Shown here piece after piece: positions 51,696-60,834 of a stretch of DNA of 64,000 bases. The stretch comes from Methanobacteriota archaeon (GTDB taxonomy: Archaea > Thermoplasmatota > E2 > DHVEG-1), in assembly GCA_903877165.1 (NCBI GenBank), contig CAIRCU010000020.1, positions 1 through 64,000 on the forward strand, given 5' to 3'. The stretch's first letter is position 1, and each line of letters opens with the position of its first letter. The position numbers were made by a program, and so were the translations under genes. The notes beneath the pieces are model-generated. The model was given only the letters and a program-made list of their open reading frames with translations, was not told the DNA's origin and did no database searches.

Positions 51696-53390
51696 ATGAA
51701 TCATACGAAGTATGCCAAAATCGTGATGCTGACTGCCGCCGCCCTATTCGCGATGACACTGCTCAATTCCGGGGCCCTATCACAGAACGCACAAAACCAA
51801 ACGCCGCCCCAGACACTTGACCCCAAGGAAGGCCACTTCCTCTACACCCCCTGGCATTCCAAGACCACCTATCTCATCAATGAAACCGGCGTCGTCAACC
51901 ACACCTGGCAGGGGGATTACTATCCCTTATATGATTCTTACGTGGATCATAACGGTTCTGTGTATCTCACTATCCAGTCCGGCCAAGGCGGCGTCCAAGT
52001 AATTGCCTACAACGGCACCACCCTCTGGAACTACCACTATACCCGAGACGCCGGCTACGCCACCCATGACCTCTCTATCCTCCCTAACGGTGACTTCCTC
52101 CTCATCATGCAAGAAGTCAAATCGGCCGCCCAAGCCATCCAAAAAGGACGCGACCCTGGCACTATCTGGTTTGGCAATTTCAACCCAAATTTTATTATCC
52201 AAGTCCATCAGACCGGACCAACCAGTGGGGACATCGTCTGGGAATGGCACGTCTGGGATCACATGATCCAAGACTTTGACGCCACCAAAGACAACTACGG
52301 CAACGTCAGCCAGCATCCTGAACTCGCCGACATCAACTGCGACTATTGGTGGAACGTCGGCTGGCCCTACATGAACTCCATCGATTACAACCCCCAGAAC
52401 GACCAAATCCTACTCAGTGCCCATAACTGTGACGAAATCTGGATTATAGATCACAGCACCACCACAGAAGAAGCCGCAAGCCACACTGGAGGAACATATG
52501 GCCACGGCGGCGATCTCCTCTACCGCTGGGGAAATCCGCAGGCATATGATCGAGGAACCGCTGCGGATGAGAAACTGTATCTCCAACACCAAGTCTGCTG
52601 GGTTAAACCCGGTCTTCCCCATGCAGGAAACATCCTCATCTTCTCCAACGGCAACAACCGACCGGGAGGATATCTTTCCAGTTGTGATGAGTTCACCCCT
52701 GCCATCAACAATGATACGGGAGAATACTATGAACCGCCAAGCGGGGAACCATACGGTCCTGCTAACCTTACTTGGCAGTTCATGCTGCCGCAAAACCTCT
52801 TTTCAGACGGCTTTGGCGGCGCCCAGCGGATGCTCAACAACAATACCCTCATCTGCTCCGGATGGAACGGGATTTTCATCGAGGTCACACCAGACAAACA
52901 GATCGTCTGGACCTTCGATGCAGGCGACCAAGTCTACCGCACCGAATATATCTTCTCGAATCAACCACCACCGCAGCCAAAACCAAAAGTGTACGTCACC
53001 GGTCGTCTTTCCTGGAGCGATGTCAAACCAGGCGCTACTGTCACAGGAACATTCCAGTTACAAAATTACGGGGGCGCGAGCTCCTCTCTTAACTGGACCA
53101 TTGACACATCCTCGCTTACCTGGGGGACGTGGACTGTTTCCCCGACATCAGGAAAAAATCTGACACCTGATGATGGATCGGTGACCATTAATGTCACCTG
53201 CATTGCACCGACGGATAAGAATAAACAATTCCGAGGCTCCATGAAAGTCATCGATACGGATAATGCTTCAGACAATGCTAGTGTCCCTATCATCCTGACG
53301 ACACCGTATATGCCACCCCGTTTCTTCCCCCGATTCTGGCAATGGATCGCCTACTTCTTTGACATAATGCAACAGTTCCATCAAAGATAG
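51696..53390 (+). CDS. Exported arylsulfotransferase-like (ASST) propeller protein
   Basis: 564 residues. A signal peptide (to about 29) is followed by ASST-type propeller strands: GHFLYTPWHSKTTYLINETGVVNHTW, DLSILPNGDFLLIMQE, IDYNPQNDQILLSAHNCDEIWIID (the histidine lies where ASST enzymes have their catalytic one) and GGDLLYRWGNP. The family moves sulfate between phenolic donors and acceptors, but many archaeal members are of unknown activity. From about 430 an Ig-like domain follows (LSWSDVKPGATVTGTFQLQNYGG), then an aromatic end (PRFFPRFWQWIAYFFDIMQQF). The gene has taggag before its ATG and lies 67 bases after the propeller gene. Confidence 0.8.
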   Translation: MNHTKYAKIVMLTAAALFAMTLLNSGALSQNAQNQTPPQTLDPKEGHFLYTPWHSKTTYLINETGVVNHTWQGDYYPLYDSYVDHNGSVYLTIQSGQGGVQVIAYNGTTLWNYHYTRDAGYATHDLSILPNGDFLLIMQEVKSAAQAIQKGRDPGTIWFGNFNPNFIIQVHQTGPTSGDIVWEWHVWDHMIQDFDATKDNYGNVSQHPELADINCDYWWNVGWPYMNSIDYNPQNDQILLSAHNCDEIWIIDHSTTTEEAASHTGGTYGHGGDLLYRWGNPQAYDRGTAADEKLYLQHQVCWVKPGLPHAGNILIFSNGNNRPGGYLSSCDEFTPAINNDTGEYYEPPSGEPYGPANLTWQFMLPQNLFSDGFGGAQRMLNNNTLICSGWNGIFIEVTPDKQIVWTFDAGDQVYRTEYIFSNQPPPQPKPKVYVTGRLSWSDVKPGATVTGTFQLQNYGGASSSLNWTIDTSSLTWGTWTVSPTSGKNLTPDDGSVTINVTCIAPTDKNKQFRGSMKVIDTDNASDNASVPIILTTPYMPPRFFPRFWQWIAYFFDIMQQFHQR

Positions 53391-53476
53391 GATGACTCCT
53401 CAGTTGCCGCAATATACGGAATGGTTTCCTCTTCGGTCAAACCTATAGGACGGCTGAATCCTGCCAAGGTAAAAAA

Positions 53477-53502
53477 GACTCGAATACTAGATTATTAGAG
53501 TC
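53477..53502 (+). other. Hairpin before repeat C
   Basis: agactc and gagtct form a perfect 6-bp inverted repeat with an AT-rich loop, about 90 bases after the sulfotransferase-like stop and just before repeat C. It may be a terminator without T-run or a recombinase-binding arm. Confidence 0.3.
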
Positions 53503-53519
53503 TACAGGGATGTGAATGA

Positions 53520-53663
53520 AACGGGCCTGGCGGGAGTCGAACAACCCAACAGGAGAAAAACGGGGCGAAAAACCGCGAAAAAAACCGCTTTGGAATCCAC
53601 AGGTGAACGGGACTATCGATTCTATTCTCACTAAAAGCCTTCTCCACCTTTCTTTCCTTTTTC
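53520..53663 (+). repeat. Repeat C: near-perfect copy of the tRNA-Arg 3' end (candidate attL)
   Basis: Positions 53520-53542 match 63705-63727 at 22 of 23 bases (one g/t difference), in the same orientation, covering the T-arm and acceptor 3' strand of the tRNA. After that the sequence continues like repeats A and B (caacaggagaaaa) and ends in a pyrimidine tract, but does not form a tRNA. This is what the far end of an element integrated at the tRNA would leave. Confidence 0.65.
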
Positions 53664-53669
53664 AAAGAG

Positions 53670-54056
53670 GTGATTATTCTGGATAATTCTGTCTACACAA
53701 AGATGACACGGTGCGAAAAAGAAGTCGCCTTGACGTTGGAAAAACTCGGAATCGAGTGGAGGTACGAACACCCTATCTTCGTCTGGGACGAACAGGGACG
53801 GCCGCGCGTGTGGGCTCCTGACTTCTATCTCGTCCCCTTCGGAATCTACCTCGAAGTCTGCGGTTCAATAACCTTCGATTACACCTACAGAAAGAAGATC
53901 CTCTCAGATAACGGCTATCAAGTCATCTTTCTCCATTTGTACAAAACCTCACGGCATTGGAAAAGATTCTTAGTACACGCTTTAGAATTCTATGTGAAAC
54001 ATCACACAAAGAAACTCGCCTTAGCAAAGAATACTCTTCAAACTAAAATAGAATAA
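53670..54056 (+). CDS. Small nuclease-like protein (PD-(D/E)xK type, altered motif)
   Basis: 128 residues from GTG 53670 directly behind agag; ATG 53703 (MTRCEKEVALTLEKLGIEW) is an alternative. After a helix comes YEHPIFVWDEQGRPRVWAPDFYLVPFGIYLEVCGSITFDYTYRKK, then GYQVIFLHLYKTSRHW. APDFYL plus LEV is the pattern of Vsr/DUF559-like endonuclease folds, but the catalytic ExK reads EVC, so it may be inactive or use another lysine (YRKK). It is the first gene inside the left end of the putative element. Role unknown; a relic of element mobility or defence is possible. Confidence 0.6.
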   Translation: MIILDNSVYTKMTRCEKEVALTLEKLGIEWRYEHPIFVWDEQGRPRVWAPDFYLVPFGIYLEVCGSITFDYTYRKKILSDNGYQVIFLHLYKTSRHWKRFLVHALEFYVKHHTKKLALAKNTLQTKIE

Positions 54057-54075
54057 TAAAAAAAGAAAGGAGAAG
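54054..54075. terminator. T-rich tract between convergent genes
   Basis: ataataaaaaaagaaaggag; on the minus strand this reads as a T-run and would end the giant gene's transcript. The plus strand has only the A-run. Confidence 0.4.
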
Positions 54076-54091
54076 CGGGCTTGAAGCCTGA

Positions 54092-57000
54092 TTACAGTCC
54101 GCTTACGGTGAACTGATATGAAGACACCAGTTGTTTCAAATCCGACCCGACTAAGATGTTGCCGTCGGGGTCGCGGAACGCTGCATAGATGCGATACATC
54201 CCATTCCCATTCTTCAGGTCGTTTCTCTTGATTTTGCCGTTGAAAACGGTGTCAAGGCCGAACTGGTGACTGGCGGTGATCGTCCTGGGCGTCGTCTCAT
54301 GTACGGTATCATTATCAACAATCCAACCGGTTCCAGATTTATAGAACTGCACCTGGATGAGCAGGTAACCTTTGATGTCGGTCGATCCCGTGTTGTTGAT
54401 CTTCGACTGATTGTTGAACAGGATGGTCAGCTTTGGGGTATATTGTCGGTCCGCGTTCCCGGAATAAACTTTGACGTATTCATGGGTGGTTGGTGTCGTC
54501 CCGCTGATGTCGCGGTTGCTGCGTAGGCAGAGTTTTGTCTCTCCGCGTTTCTGCAGCCAGCTATAGTTCGTCAAGGTGATGGTATTATAGCCGGTCCCAA
54601 AACCTGTGGTATTGAGTCCGCCGCCGTTCCCGGAGTAGTGGCTTTTGCCGTAGTCGGCGGTCTGTAGCGGGTCATGGGGGTAGGTCGGCTGGCCGTTCTG
54701 CACCGTGATGGTGAAGTCCGTGGACGAGTTGTCGCTGTATTTGTAGAGGGAGAGGGTGGCGCTGGTGATGTTCGCGTTGTTCGGCAGTGTCGTGGTGTTG
54801 AATAGCAGCATCCCGCGGTAGATATTGTATGTTGGTGGAACTCCGGATGTTTTATCTTGGCCGATGAACAGAGATGTCGCCGTGCTGGAGATGGTTCCTG
54901 AGAGTGCGGTCCATGCGGTGTTGTAGGTTGTACTGGAGCTGTAAATGTATCCATCATTGGTCAGTGAATAGACGGTGATGGTAGGGTCGATGACGATCGG
55001 GAACGTCATGGTAGTGAGTGCTGAGAACGGGAGGCCGGAGAGGAGGTAGGTGTCGCCATTCAGGTGGATGATGCGGTAGACCAGCGGCATCGTCGCGGAG
55101 GTGTTTCCTTGTTCGTAGGCGGTGCCGATGGGGAGTGCGCAGGCGAAGTGGTTGAGGGCGTCTTTGAATTCTATGCCTTGGGTGATGGTGATGTTTCCAG
55201 TGATCGGGTCTTGGCCGTCGTATGAGGTGAGGCCGAGGCTATCGATCTTCGTGGCGAATACGAGGTACGTGTTGTTGCTGAGGCCGTACTGTGAGGGCGG
55301 GTGGCTCTGGAGCAGTGCTTTGGTGGTGTTGCTGAGGGTGATGGCTTCCTTCAACTGCATGTTCTCGTAGGTGTAGGTGACGTTGGTGCCTGTGAAGATG
55401 CCTGGGTAGGTTGCGGTGTTGTTGGTGAATAGTCCTTGGCTGCTTTGTGTGGTTTGGAGGGTGTGGGTGGACCAGCTCGTAGGATCGATGTAGCCGACGC
55501 CTGTGAGTTGGGTGCGGACGACTGTGGTGGGGTCAGTGGATCTGTTGTAGGCGAAGGCGATGGGCCAGGTGCTCTGGATGTTGGGTTTGAAGTAGGCGGC
55601 GTAGGGGCCATGGTCGTTGCCTGCGTAGTACCCGTGTGCGTACGCAAGGCTGTCTTGTGGGAGCAAGGTGAGGGTGGTGTTGATTGGCTGCCAGTCGTTG
55701 GGTGTTGGTTGGTAGTTCACCTGTTCAGGGTAGGAGTCGAGGACGGTACTCCCTGTTGTAGGGTCGTGGAATGTGTTCCATGTTGCTCCTCGATTGATGA
55801 GGGTGTAGTTGTCTGGTGGTGCGGGTGGGTCGGTGAGGTTGATGTATTCGTTGCTGGTGTAGCTGTTCTTGAGGGTATAGACGGCAAGGGTGGCGGTGAC
55901 GGAGACGTTGAAGCTGTGTTTGGATGTTGTGCGTTCGTTGCCTGTGGTGTCGACCGCGGTGATGGTATAGTTGTATCGTCCGGTGAGCCAGGTGTCGTTG
56001 AAGACGCATCGATACGAGTTCGATGATCCACTCACTGCGTTCATGGTGATGTTCATTCCCTCGGCGGTCTGCCATTGTGTCGGCTTCCAGATCTCAGCTT
56101 TCGCATACTCTACATTAGTGGCGTTATCCATGATTGTTGCCTGGATGGTGACATTGTGGCCAAAGCCTAATACTGACGGAGATGCGGAAATCGAGGTGAT
56201 TACCGGTCCGGTGGTATCAATCGTCACGTGGCGTGTTTCGGTGCTGCTGTGATTCCCGGTGGTGTCGATGGCCTGGGCATTATAGGAGTATGTGCCTTCG
56301 GTAAGTCCGGTGAAGTTGTGGGCTAGGTTGTAGTGGCTGTTGTCGTAGGCGGCTTTGATTTCTTCCAGGCTGAGGGCTCTGGTGTAGAGCTGTGGCTCAT
56401 CCAGTAGTCCGTCGAAATGCGACCAGCTTGCATGGTTTTCGTAGGAGAACGAGGTGTTCTGGGTGTTGGTGACGTTGCGGATAGTTCCGGCGATCCCGTG
56501 GTCGAAGGCGCCGTCGACGTAAAGGGAGAGGTTGGTGCCTGTTCTGACGTAGGCGAGGTGGTGCCAGGCGTTGTTTGTTGTCTCTCGTGTGCCGTTGACG
56601 CAGGTGACTTGACCGGCTGCGCTCATGGTGTAGAGTCGTGCGCCGGTGGAAGTGACGCCCATGAAGTAACCTTTGTTGCCGGCTTCGGGCTTGTTGCTGA
56701 GGATGATTGAGACGTTTGAGTAGGTGTTTTGGTGGCTTTTCTCCCAGACCATGAAGGTGAAGTCGCTGGTGCCGAGGTTCAGGCTGGTGTTTTTACCAAG
56801 GTCGACGTAGTCGTCGGTGCCGTCGAAGTCGAGGGCTTTGCCGAATTTCCCGGCGACGATATTGCTGGGTCCGAGGCCGTTGTGGAATCGTCCGAAGCTA
56901 TCATAGGTGGAGTTGTCGGTGACGCCGGTGGTGTTGTAGGCTTCCATGGGCCAGTAGCCTTTGAGGTTGCGGTTCCAGTCGATAAAACCTACGGTTCCTC

Positions 57001-60000
57001 GGGTGTCTTGTATTGTGGTGTTCACGGTGACCCAGTTGTGGTTGAGGACGGAGTTGTTTTGTGGGGTGAACGGGGTGGTGAAGATAATGGTCGGGGTGGG
57101 GACGACTTGGAAGGTGAAACCTGGGAGAATGTTTGTATTGTTGGCGTTGTCGACGATCCAAATGGTGTAGTTGTATTGTCCTGGCTGCCAGGTGTTGTTG
57201 AAGGTGTAATTATAGTCGTACGGTGTGCTGTAGTTGGCCTGCATCGTGTAGTTGTAGGACTGGTTATTGGGATTGGTGATGTTTACGCGGACTGTCTTGA
57301 CGCCGCTTTGGTTATCAAAGAAGTTGGCGCTGATGGTCACAGGGAAACCACAGGGAATCGGGTTTGGGCTTGACTCAACGTCAACGAACCCAGGTATGAT
57401 TGATTCGACGTAAACGGTGTGGTTATAGGTGTTGACGTTGTTTTGGTTGTCGTGTGTCGTGAGCGTTACGTTATAGATGCCTGTGGCGTTGAAGGTGTGA
57501 TTGGCGTTTTGTTCGTATGAGTAGTTACCGTCGTGGAAATTCCAGGTCCAGTTCACTATCGGGTAGGCTCCTTGTGAGAGGTCATGGAAGTACGCGGTCT
57601 GTCCTGGTTGTGGGTTCCCGGTGATGTTGAAGTTGGATCGGAGGATGATGACGGAGATGTTCTGGGTGGTGTTGTAGGTGTTTCCTGCGCCGTTGCGGAT
57701 GGTGAGGTTGACTTTGAAGGTGCCAAGGTGGCTATAGGTGTGTTGGATGTTTTGGTTGTAGGATACAGTGCCGTCGCCGAAATGCCAGGTCCAGTTCAGA
57801 AGTCCGTTTGATTGTGAGGCTCCGCCTATTCCTGCGTTAAATCCTGGGCAGGATGCTGGTTGGCTTTCAGTGATGGTCGTGGAGGCGAATTGGCCTTGGA
57901 AGAGGCTATCCCATGAGGAGACCAATCCGTTGTCTTTCTGGGTGGCAGTGATATTGAGGGGTGGTGACCAGTCGGTGGCGTTGAGGCTGTAGGGGTTGTC
58001 TTTGGCGCGTACTTGTATTTGGTAGGTTCCGGGGAACATCCAGCGGATTTTTTGGGTGCAGGTTTGTCCTGACGGGTGGGGTCCTCCGGTGATCCATCGG
58101 GTGTAGTAGTAGACTCCGAGGCTGGTGTTCCATCGCCATTGGTACCAGATGGGGTTTCCATTGGGGTCGGTGGTGTTTGTTGTATAGTTATAATCTTTGC
58201 CGCTGTATATGGTGGTGTTGCCTGTCGGTCTTCGTGGTGTGGCAGGGGGATTGTTGGGTGGATGGAGAGTAATTTCTCCTGATTGATAGGAGTCGTTTGA
58301 ATATTGTCCATGATCGAGGATCCCAGGCAAGTATACTTCTTTTCTATAACAATAGCCGCTTGAATTGTAGAGGTAGACTGTGAGGTTGTAGAGTCCCGCG
58401 GGTGCGTAGGGTGGTAGTGTGTCAGTGATGTTATCTGTTGTCCCTACGGAGGTGACGGTAGTGTTTTTCTCCGAGGTATATCGGCAGAGGATTGGATAGT
58501 CTTTTGAGGTCAGAATTGCTTTGAGATGGCTGCGGTCTTGTTTGACAGAGGTTTTGATAGTGTAGGTAGCGTTCATGGAGTCATTCCATGTATTGGTTGA
58601 TTTCCAAGGCTTGGAGCTGATATTGGTAAACAGACTATTAGGAAATCTACCAATCGCCAAGATTCCGTATCGTTTGTAATACCACAAGTTACTTAATGGA
58701 AATACTATTCGGTATTCGCCGTTTTCTTTAAGAATTGTGTAGTCACCTACGGCATAACTTATGTTACGGTAGGAACAAATTGGAATCTTAAATATTGGAG
58801 TATTGTTATGGCTCAGATTTAACGCGAGGACATATTTTTCAGAATCGGCATATAACGTCTTCTCGTGGTATGCTGTAATAAGCATGATTGGATTGGCCGG
58901 AGTACCACAAATCGTCATATCTGAAGATGGAACAAATTTTATAGTATTGTTATATTTATCTTTCTTATTCATAGTGCTTGTTATGTTAATTTCTTCTATT
59001 TCAAATCCATTGTCCTCTCGAAAACGGAATAATTTATCGTCACCGGTCTTTCTATGGTTAGGATACACCAAATTACTATCTTCATACCAGAAGCCTCCTC
59101 GTGGATCCCTAGTAAAAGTAAACCAGGTTATGTTACCTGTATAGTTACTGAAATTCCTTGTCCATTTCGGTGTCCCATTTGTATATACAGCATAGATATG
59201 TGGATCTCTGAGGTCTGCAAAATGGGAAGTATTGTATCCATCAAAATATATGGTATCATTTATCAAAGTGGGACTTGCTTGGCTTTCGCCCCAGTACGTG
59301 TAATTCCAGTACTCGGTCAGATTAACCTTATTGTCAGCCGCTGGAGTAACATTAATCGCATAGATCCTTCCAACAACCCTATTAACAGGCAACGTATCCG
59401 GTTTTTTATATTCAGTTAAAATAAAAAATGTATTATTTTTAACACAGATGGAGTTGATTCCTGAAAAATATCCGCTTCCAGTACTTAGACTATCTGTTAT
59501 AATGGAGTTCGACGCGATAATAGAATCCGTAGGATCCCCATTTGTATTATTGCATTGAAATTCAGTGACATTATTTCTTTTCACGACAAAATCTACTTTT
59601 CCGTAGTCTGCTGAATTCGTAGTAAAATTACAATTTTGATATTGGCGTGGAAAAACCCCATATGGAACCGTTGAGTTCCATTCAATTTTTTGGCTTGTGC
59701 TGTTATATCGAAACAGGCAGATAGAGTAAATAAAATAGTTTCCTACTACTTTTATAAAGTCCCCTAGGGTCATTTCAGGAACGCAGTAGTAAGGGTCGAT
59801 GGTTGTATTTTCTCCAAGAAAGATCTCACCTGTTAAATTTCCTGTCTTAACGTCATAGGCAAGAACCGGGCCATCAGCGCAGGGTAAAATGATTGTTTTA
59901 TTTTCTACGATACATGGACTAAAGGGAGTTGGTCCCAGTTTTCTTAATTTAAACTGGCTTATTGGTATTGAATTATGCCATACCACATGGATATTGCTTT

Positions 60001-60493
60001 CATTAGAAGCATTTACTAAAATTATTGTCTCATTATCGCAAGCGACAACTTGGCTGTTGTTGTCAATCATTGGTGAAGAAAATGCTGCCGCGGCGTTTAA
60101 ATACTGAGTATCTGACCATAATCTGTCGCCGTAATAATTGTATAAAATGAGATTATTGTATCCATAGGGAAAATGTTTTGGGAAAAAATAATGAAGAAAA
60201 TCTTCAACGTTGTTAAATGAACAGGCAGCGATTTTACCATTTCCCACGATCCCGTTACCATTGGTGCCCCATGATGCTCCCTTGCCACCGCAACCCCAAA
60301 CAATGCTCTCATTGGATGTTGGGCCGGGCAGCCGAATATTTTCCGTTGTTTGAGGATCTTGATGAATAACTCCACCGCCCCACGGTGGAAGATTAAAATC
60401 CCCTGAACTAAGAGGCTGGAAGATTATCGAAATCAAAAGAATTTCTATAACGATGCAAGAAATTTTTTTCAAATCCTCTTTTCTAATTTTCAT
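54092..60493 (-). CDS. Giant mosaic surface protein: PQQ-like propeller, PKD, LamG and DNRLRE-type domains
   Basis: 2133 residues. A signal region (IEILLISIIFQPLSSGD) is followed by a PQQ-like propeller (about 60-640: DGPVLAYDVKTGNLTGEIF, RIYAINVTP). PKD-type domains come next (WTWHFGDGTVSYNQNIQHTYSH near 900, WTWNFHDGNYSYEQNANHTF near 980), then Ig-like stretches. A LamG/concanavalin domain spans about 1170-1385 (GKALDFDGTDDYVDLGKNTSLN, HHLAYVRTGTNLSLYVDGA). A DNRLRE-like domain lies at about 1845-2030 (SLFIGQDKTSGVPPTYNIYRGMLLFNTT). The last 110 residues (DIKGYLLIQVQFYKSGTGW) form an end domain unlike the GGLG module. The first ~700 codons are much AT-richer than the rest. Probably binds glycans or other cells. 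Confidence 0.88.
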   Translation of the reverse strand: MKIRKEDLKKISCIVIEILLISIIFQPLSSGDFNLPPWGGGVIHQDPQTTENIRLPGPTSNESIVWGCGGKGASWGTNGNGIVGNGKIAACSFNNVEDFLHYFFPKHFPYGYNNLILYNYYGDRLWSDTQYLNAAAAFSSPMIDNNSQVVACDNETIILVNASNESNIHVVWHNSIPISQFKLRKLGPTPFSPCIVENKTIILPCADGPVLAYDVKTGNLTGEIFLGENTTIDPYYCVPEMTLGDFIKVVGNYFIYSICLFRYNSTSQKIEWNSTVPYGVFPRQYQNCNFTTNSADYGKVDFVVKRNNVTEFQCNNTNGDPTDSIIASNSIITDSLSTGSGYFSGINSICVKNNTFFILTEYKKPDTLPVNRVVGRIYAINVTPAADNKVNLTEYWNYTYWGESQASPTLINDTIYFDGYNTSHFADLRDPHIYAVYTNGTPKWTRNFSNYTGNITWFTFTRDPRGGFWYEDSNLVYPNHRKTGDDKLFRFREDNGFEIEEINITSTMNKKDKYNNTIKFVPSSDMTICGTPANPIMLITAYHEKTLYADSEKYVLALNLSHNNTPIFKIPICSYRNISYAVGDYTILKENGEYRIVFPLSNLWYYKRYGILAIGRFPNSLFTNISSKPWKSTNTWNDSMNATYTIKTSVKQDRSHLKAILTSKDYPILCRYTSEKNTTVTSVGTTDNITDTLPPYAPAGLYNLTVYLYNSSGYCYRKEVYLPGILDHGQYSNDSYQSGEITLHPPNNPPATPRRPTGNTTIYSGKDYNYTTNTTDPNGNPIWYQWRWNTSLGVYYYTRWITGGPHPSGQTCTQKIRWMFPGTYQIQVRAKDNPYSLNATDWSPPLNITATQKDNGLVSSWDSLFQGQFASTTITESQPASCPGFNAGIGGASQSNGLLNWTWHFGDGTVSYNQNIQHTYSHLGTFKVNLTIRNGAGNTYNTTQNISVIILRSNFNITGNPQPGQTAYFHDLSQGAYPIVNWTWNFHDGNYSYEQNANHTFNATGIYNVTLTTHDNQNNVNTYNHTVYVESIIPGFVDVESSPNPIPCGFPVTISANFFDNQSGVKTVRVNITNPNNQSYNYTMQANYSTPYDYNYTFNNTWQPGQYNYTIWIVDNANNTNILPGFTFQVVPTPTIIFTTPFTPQNNSVLNHNWVTVNTTIQDTRGTVGFIDWNRNLKGYWPMEAYNTTGVTDNSTYDSFGRFHNGLGPSNIVAGKFGKALDFDGTDDYVDLGKNTSLNLGTSDFTFMVWEKSHQNTYSNVSIILSNKPEAGNKGYFMGVTSTGARLYTMSAAGQVTCVNGTRETTNNAWHHLAYVRTGTNLSLYVDGAFDHGIAGTIRNVTNTQNTSFSYENHASWSHFDGLLDEPQLYTRALSLEEIKAAYDNSHYNLAHNFTGLTEGTYSYNAQAIDTTGNHSSTETRHVTIDTTGPVITSISASPSVLGFGHNVTIQATIMDNATNVEYAKAEIWKPTQWQTAEGMNITMNAVSGSSNSYRCVFNDTWLTGRYNYTITAVDTTGNERTTSKHSFNVSVTATLAVYTLKNSYTSNEYINLTDPPAPPDNYTLINRGATWNTFHDPTTGSTVLDSYPEQVNYQPTPNDWQPINTTLTLLPQDSLAYAHGYYAGNDHGPYAAYFKPNIQSTWPIAFAYNRSTDPTTVVRTQLTGVGYIDPTSWSTHTLQTTQSSQGLFTNNTATYPGIFTGTNVTYTYENMQLKEAITLSNTTKALLQSHPPSQYGLSNNTYLVFATKIDSLGLTSYDGQDPITGNITITQGIEFKDALNHFACALPIGTAYEQGNTSATMPLVYRIIHLNGDTYLLSGLPFSALTTMTFPIVIDPTITVYSLTNDGYIYSSSTTYNTAWTALSGTISSTATSLFIGQDKTSGVPPTYNIYRGMLLFNTTTLPNNANITSATLSLYKYSDNSSTDFTITVQNGQPTYPHDPLQTADYGKSHYSGNGGGLNTTGFGTGYNTITLTNYSWLQKRGETKLCLRSNRDISGTTPTTHEYVKVYSGNADRQYTPKLTILFNNQSKINNTGSTDIKGYLLIQVQFYKSGTGWIVDNDTVHETTPRTITASHQFGLDTVFNGKIKRNDLKNGNGMYRIYAAFRDPDGNILVGSDLKQLVSSYQFTVSGL

Positions 60494-60834
60494 ACTATCC
60501 TCCTCAAAAAAAGGAACGCTTAAGTTTATTTAAATATATCTCACTTTTTTTATTTTTACTTGATAGTCGGCTGATAGTGAGTTTAACTTGAAATTGAATT
60601 GATAAATATTTTGTTTGTTGTTTTAAGATATTTTTTAGTATCTTTGGCTCAATGACCTTTTTAGGCCCATCCCTATTCATCCCAAATGCAGATGGGCGAG
60701 GGTCACTTTTTTATTAATGTTCCTTCTAATGTAATAGCAGCGTCATGACCGATAAATTTTAATAAGTAATAATATATTAAAGAATACGACAATTTCCATT
60801 TCCCATGCTCTATATTGGGTTTGAAGGGATGATC
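60494..60834. other. AT-rich intergenic region with a strong hairpin
   Basis: 341 bases, no gene. tgacc (60653-60657) and ggtca (60701-60705) enclose gcccatc/gatgggc (60665-60671, 60691-60697), and cttttttatt follows. This looks like a terminator or small RNA, though no plus-strand gene precedes it. taataatatatta (60764-60777) is the TATA region for the NosD-like gene. Confidence 0.4.

Noticed and set aside
48227-53663. Repeats A, B and C as additional tRNA genes
   Set aside because: Only the acceptor/T-arm 3' part matches; no anticodon arm, no matching 5' acceptor strand.
54092-60493. Split of the giant ORF into two genes at the composition change
   Set aside because: The frame is uninterrupted for 2133 codons and there is no start with promoter or Shine-Dalgarno at the switch.
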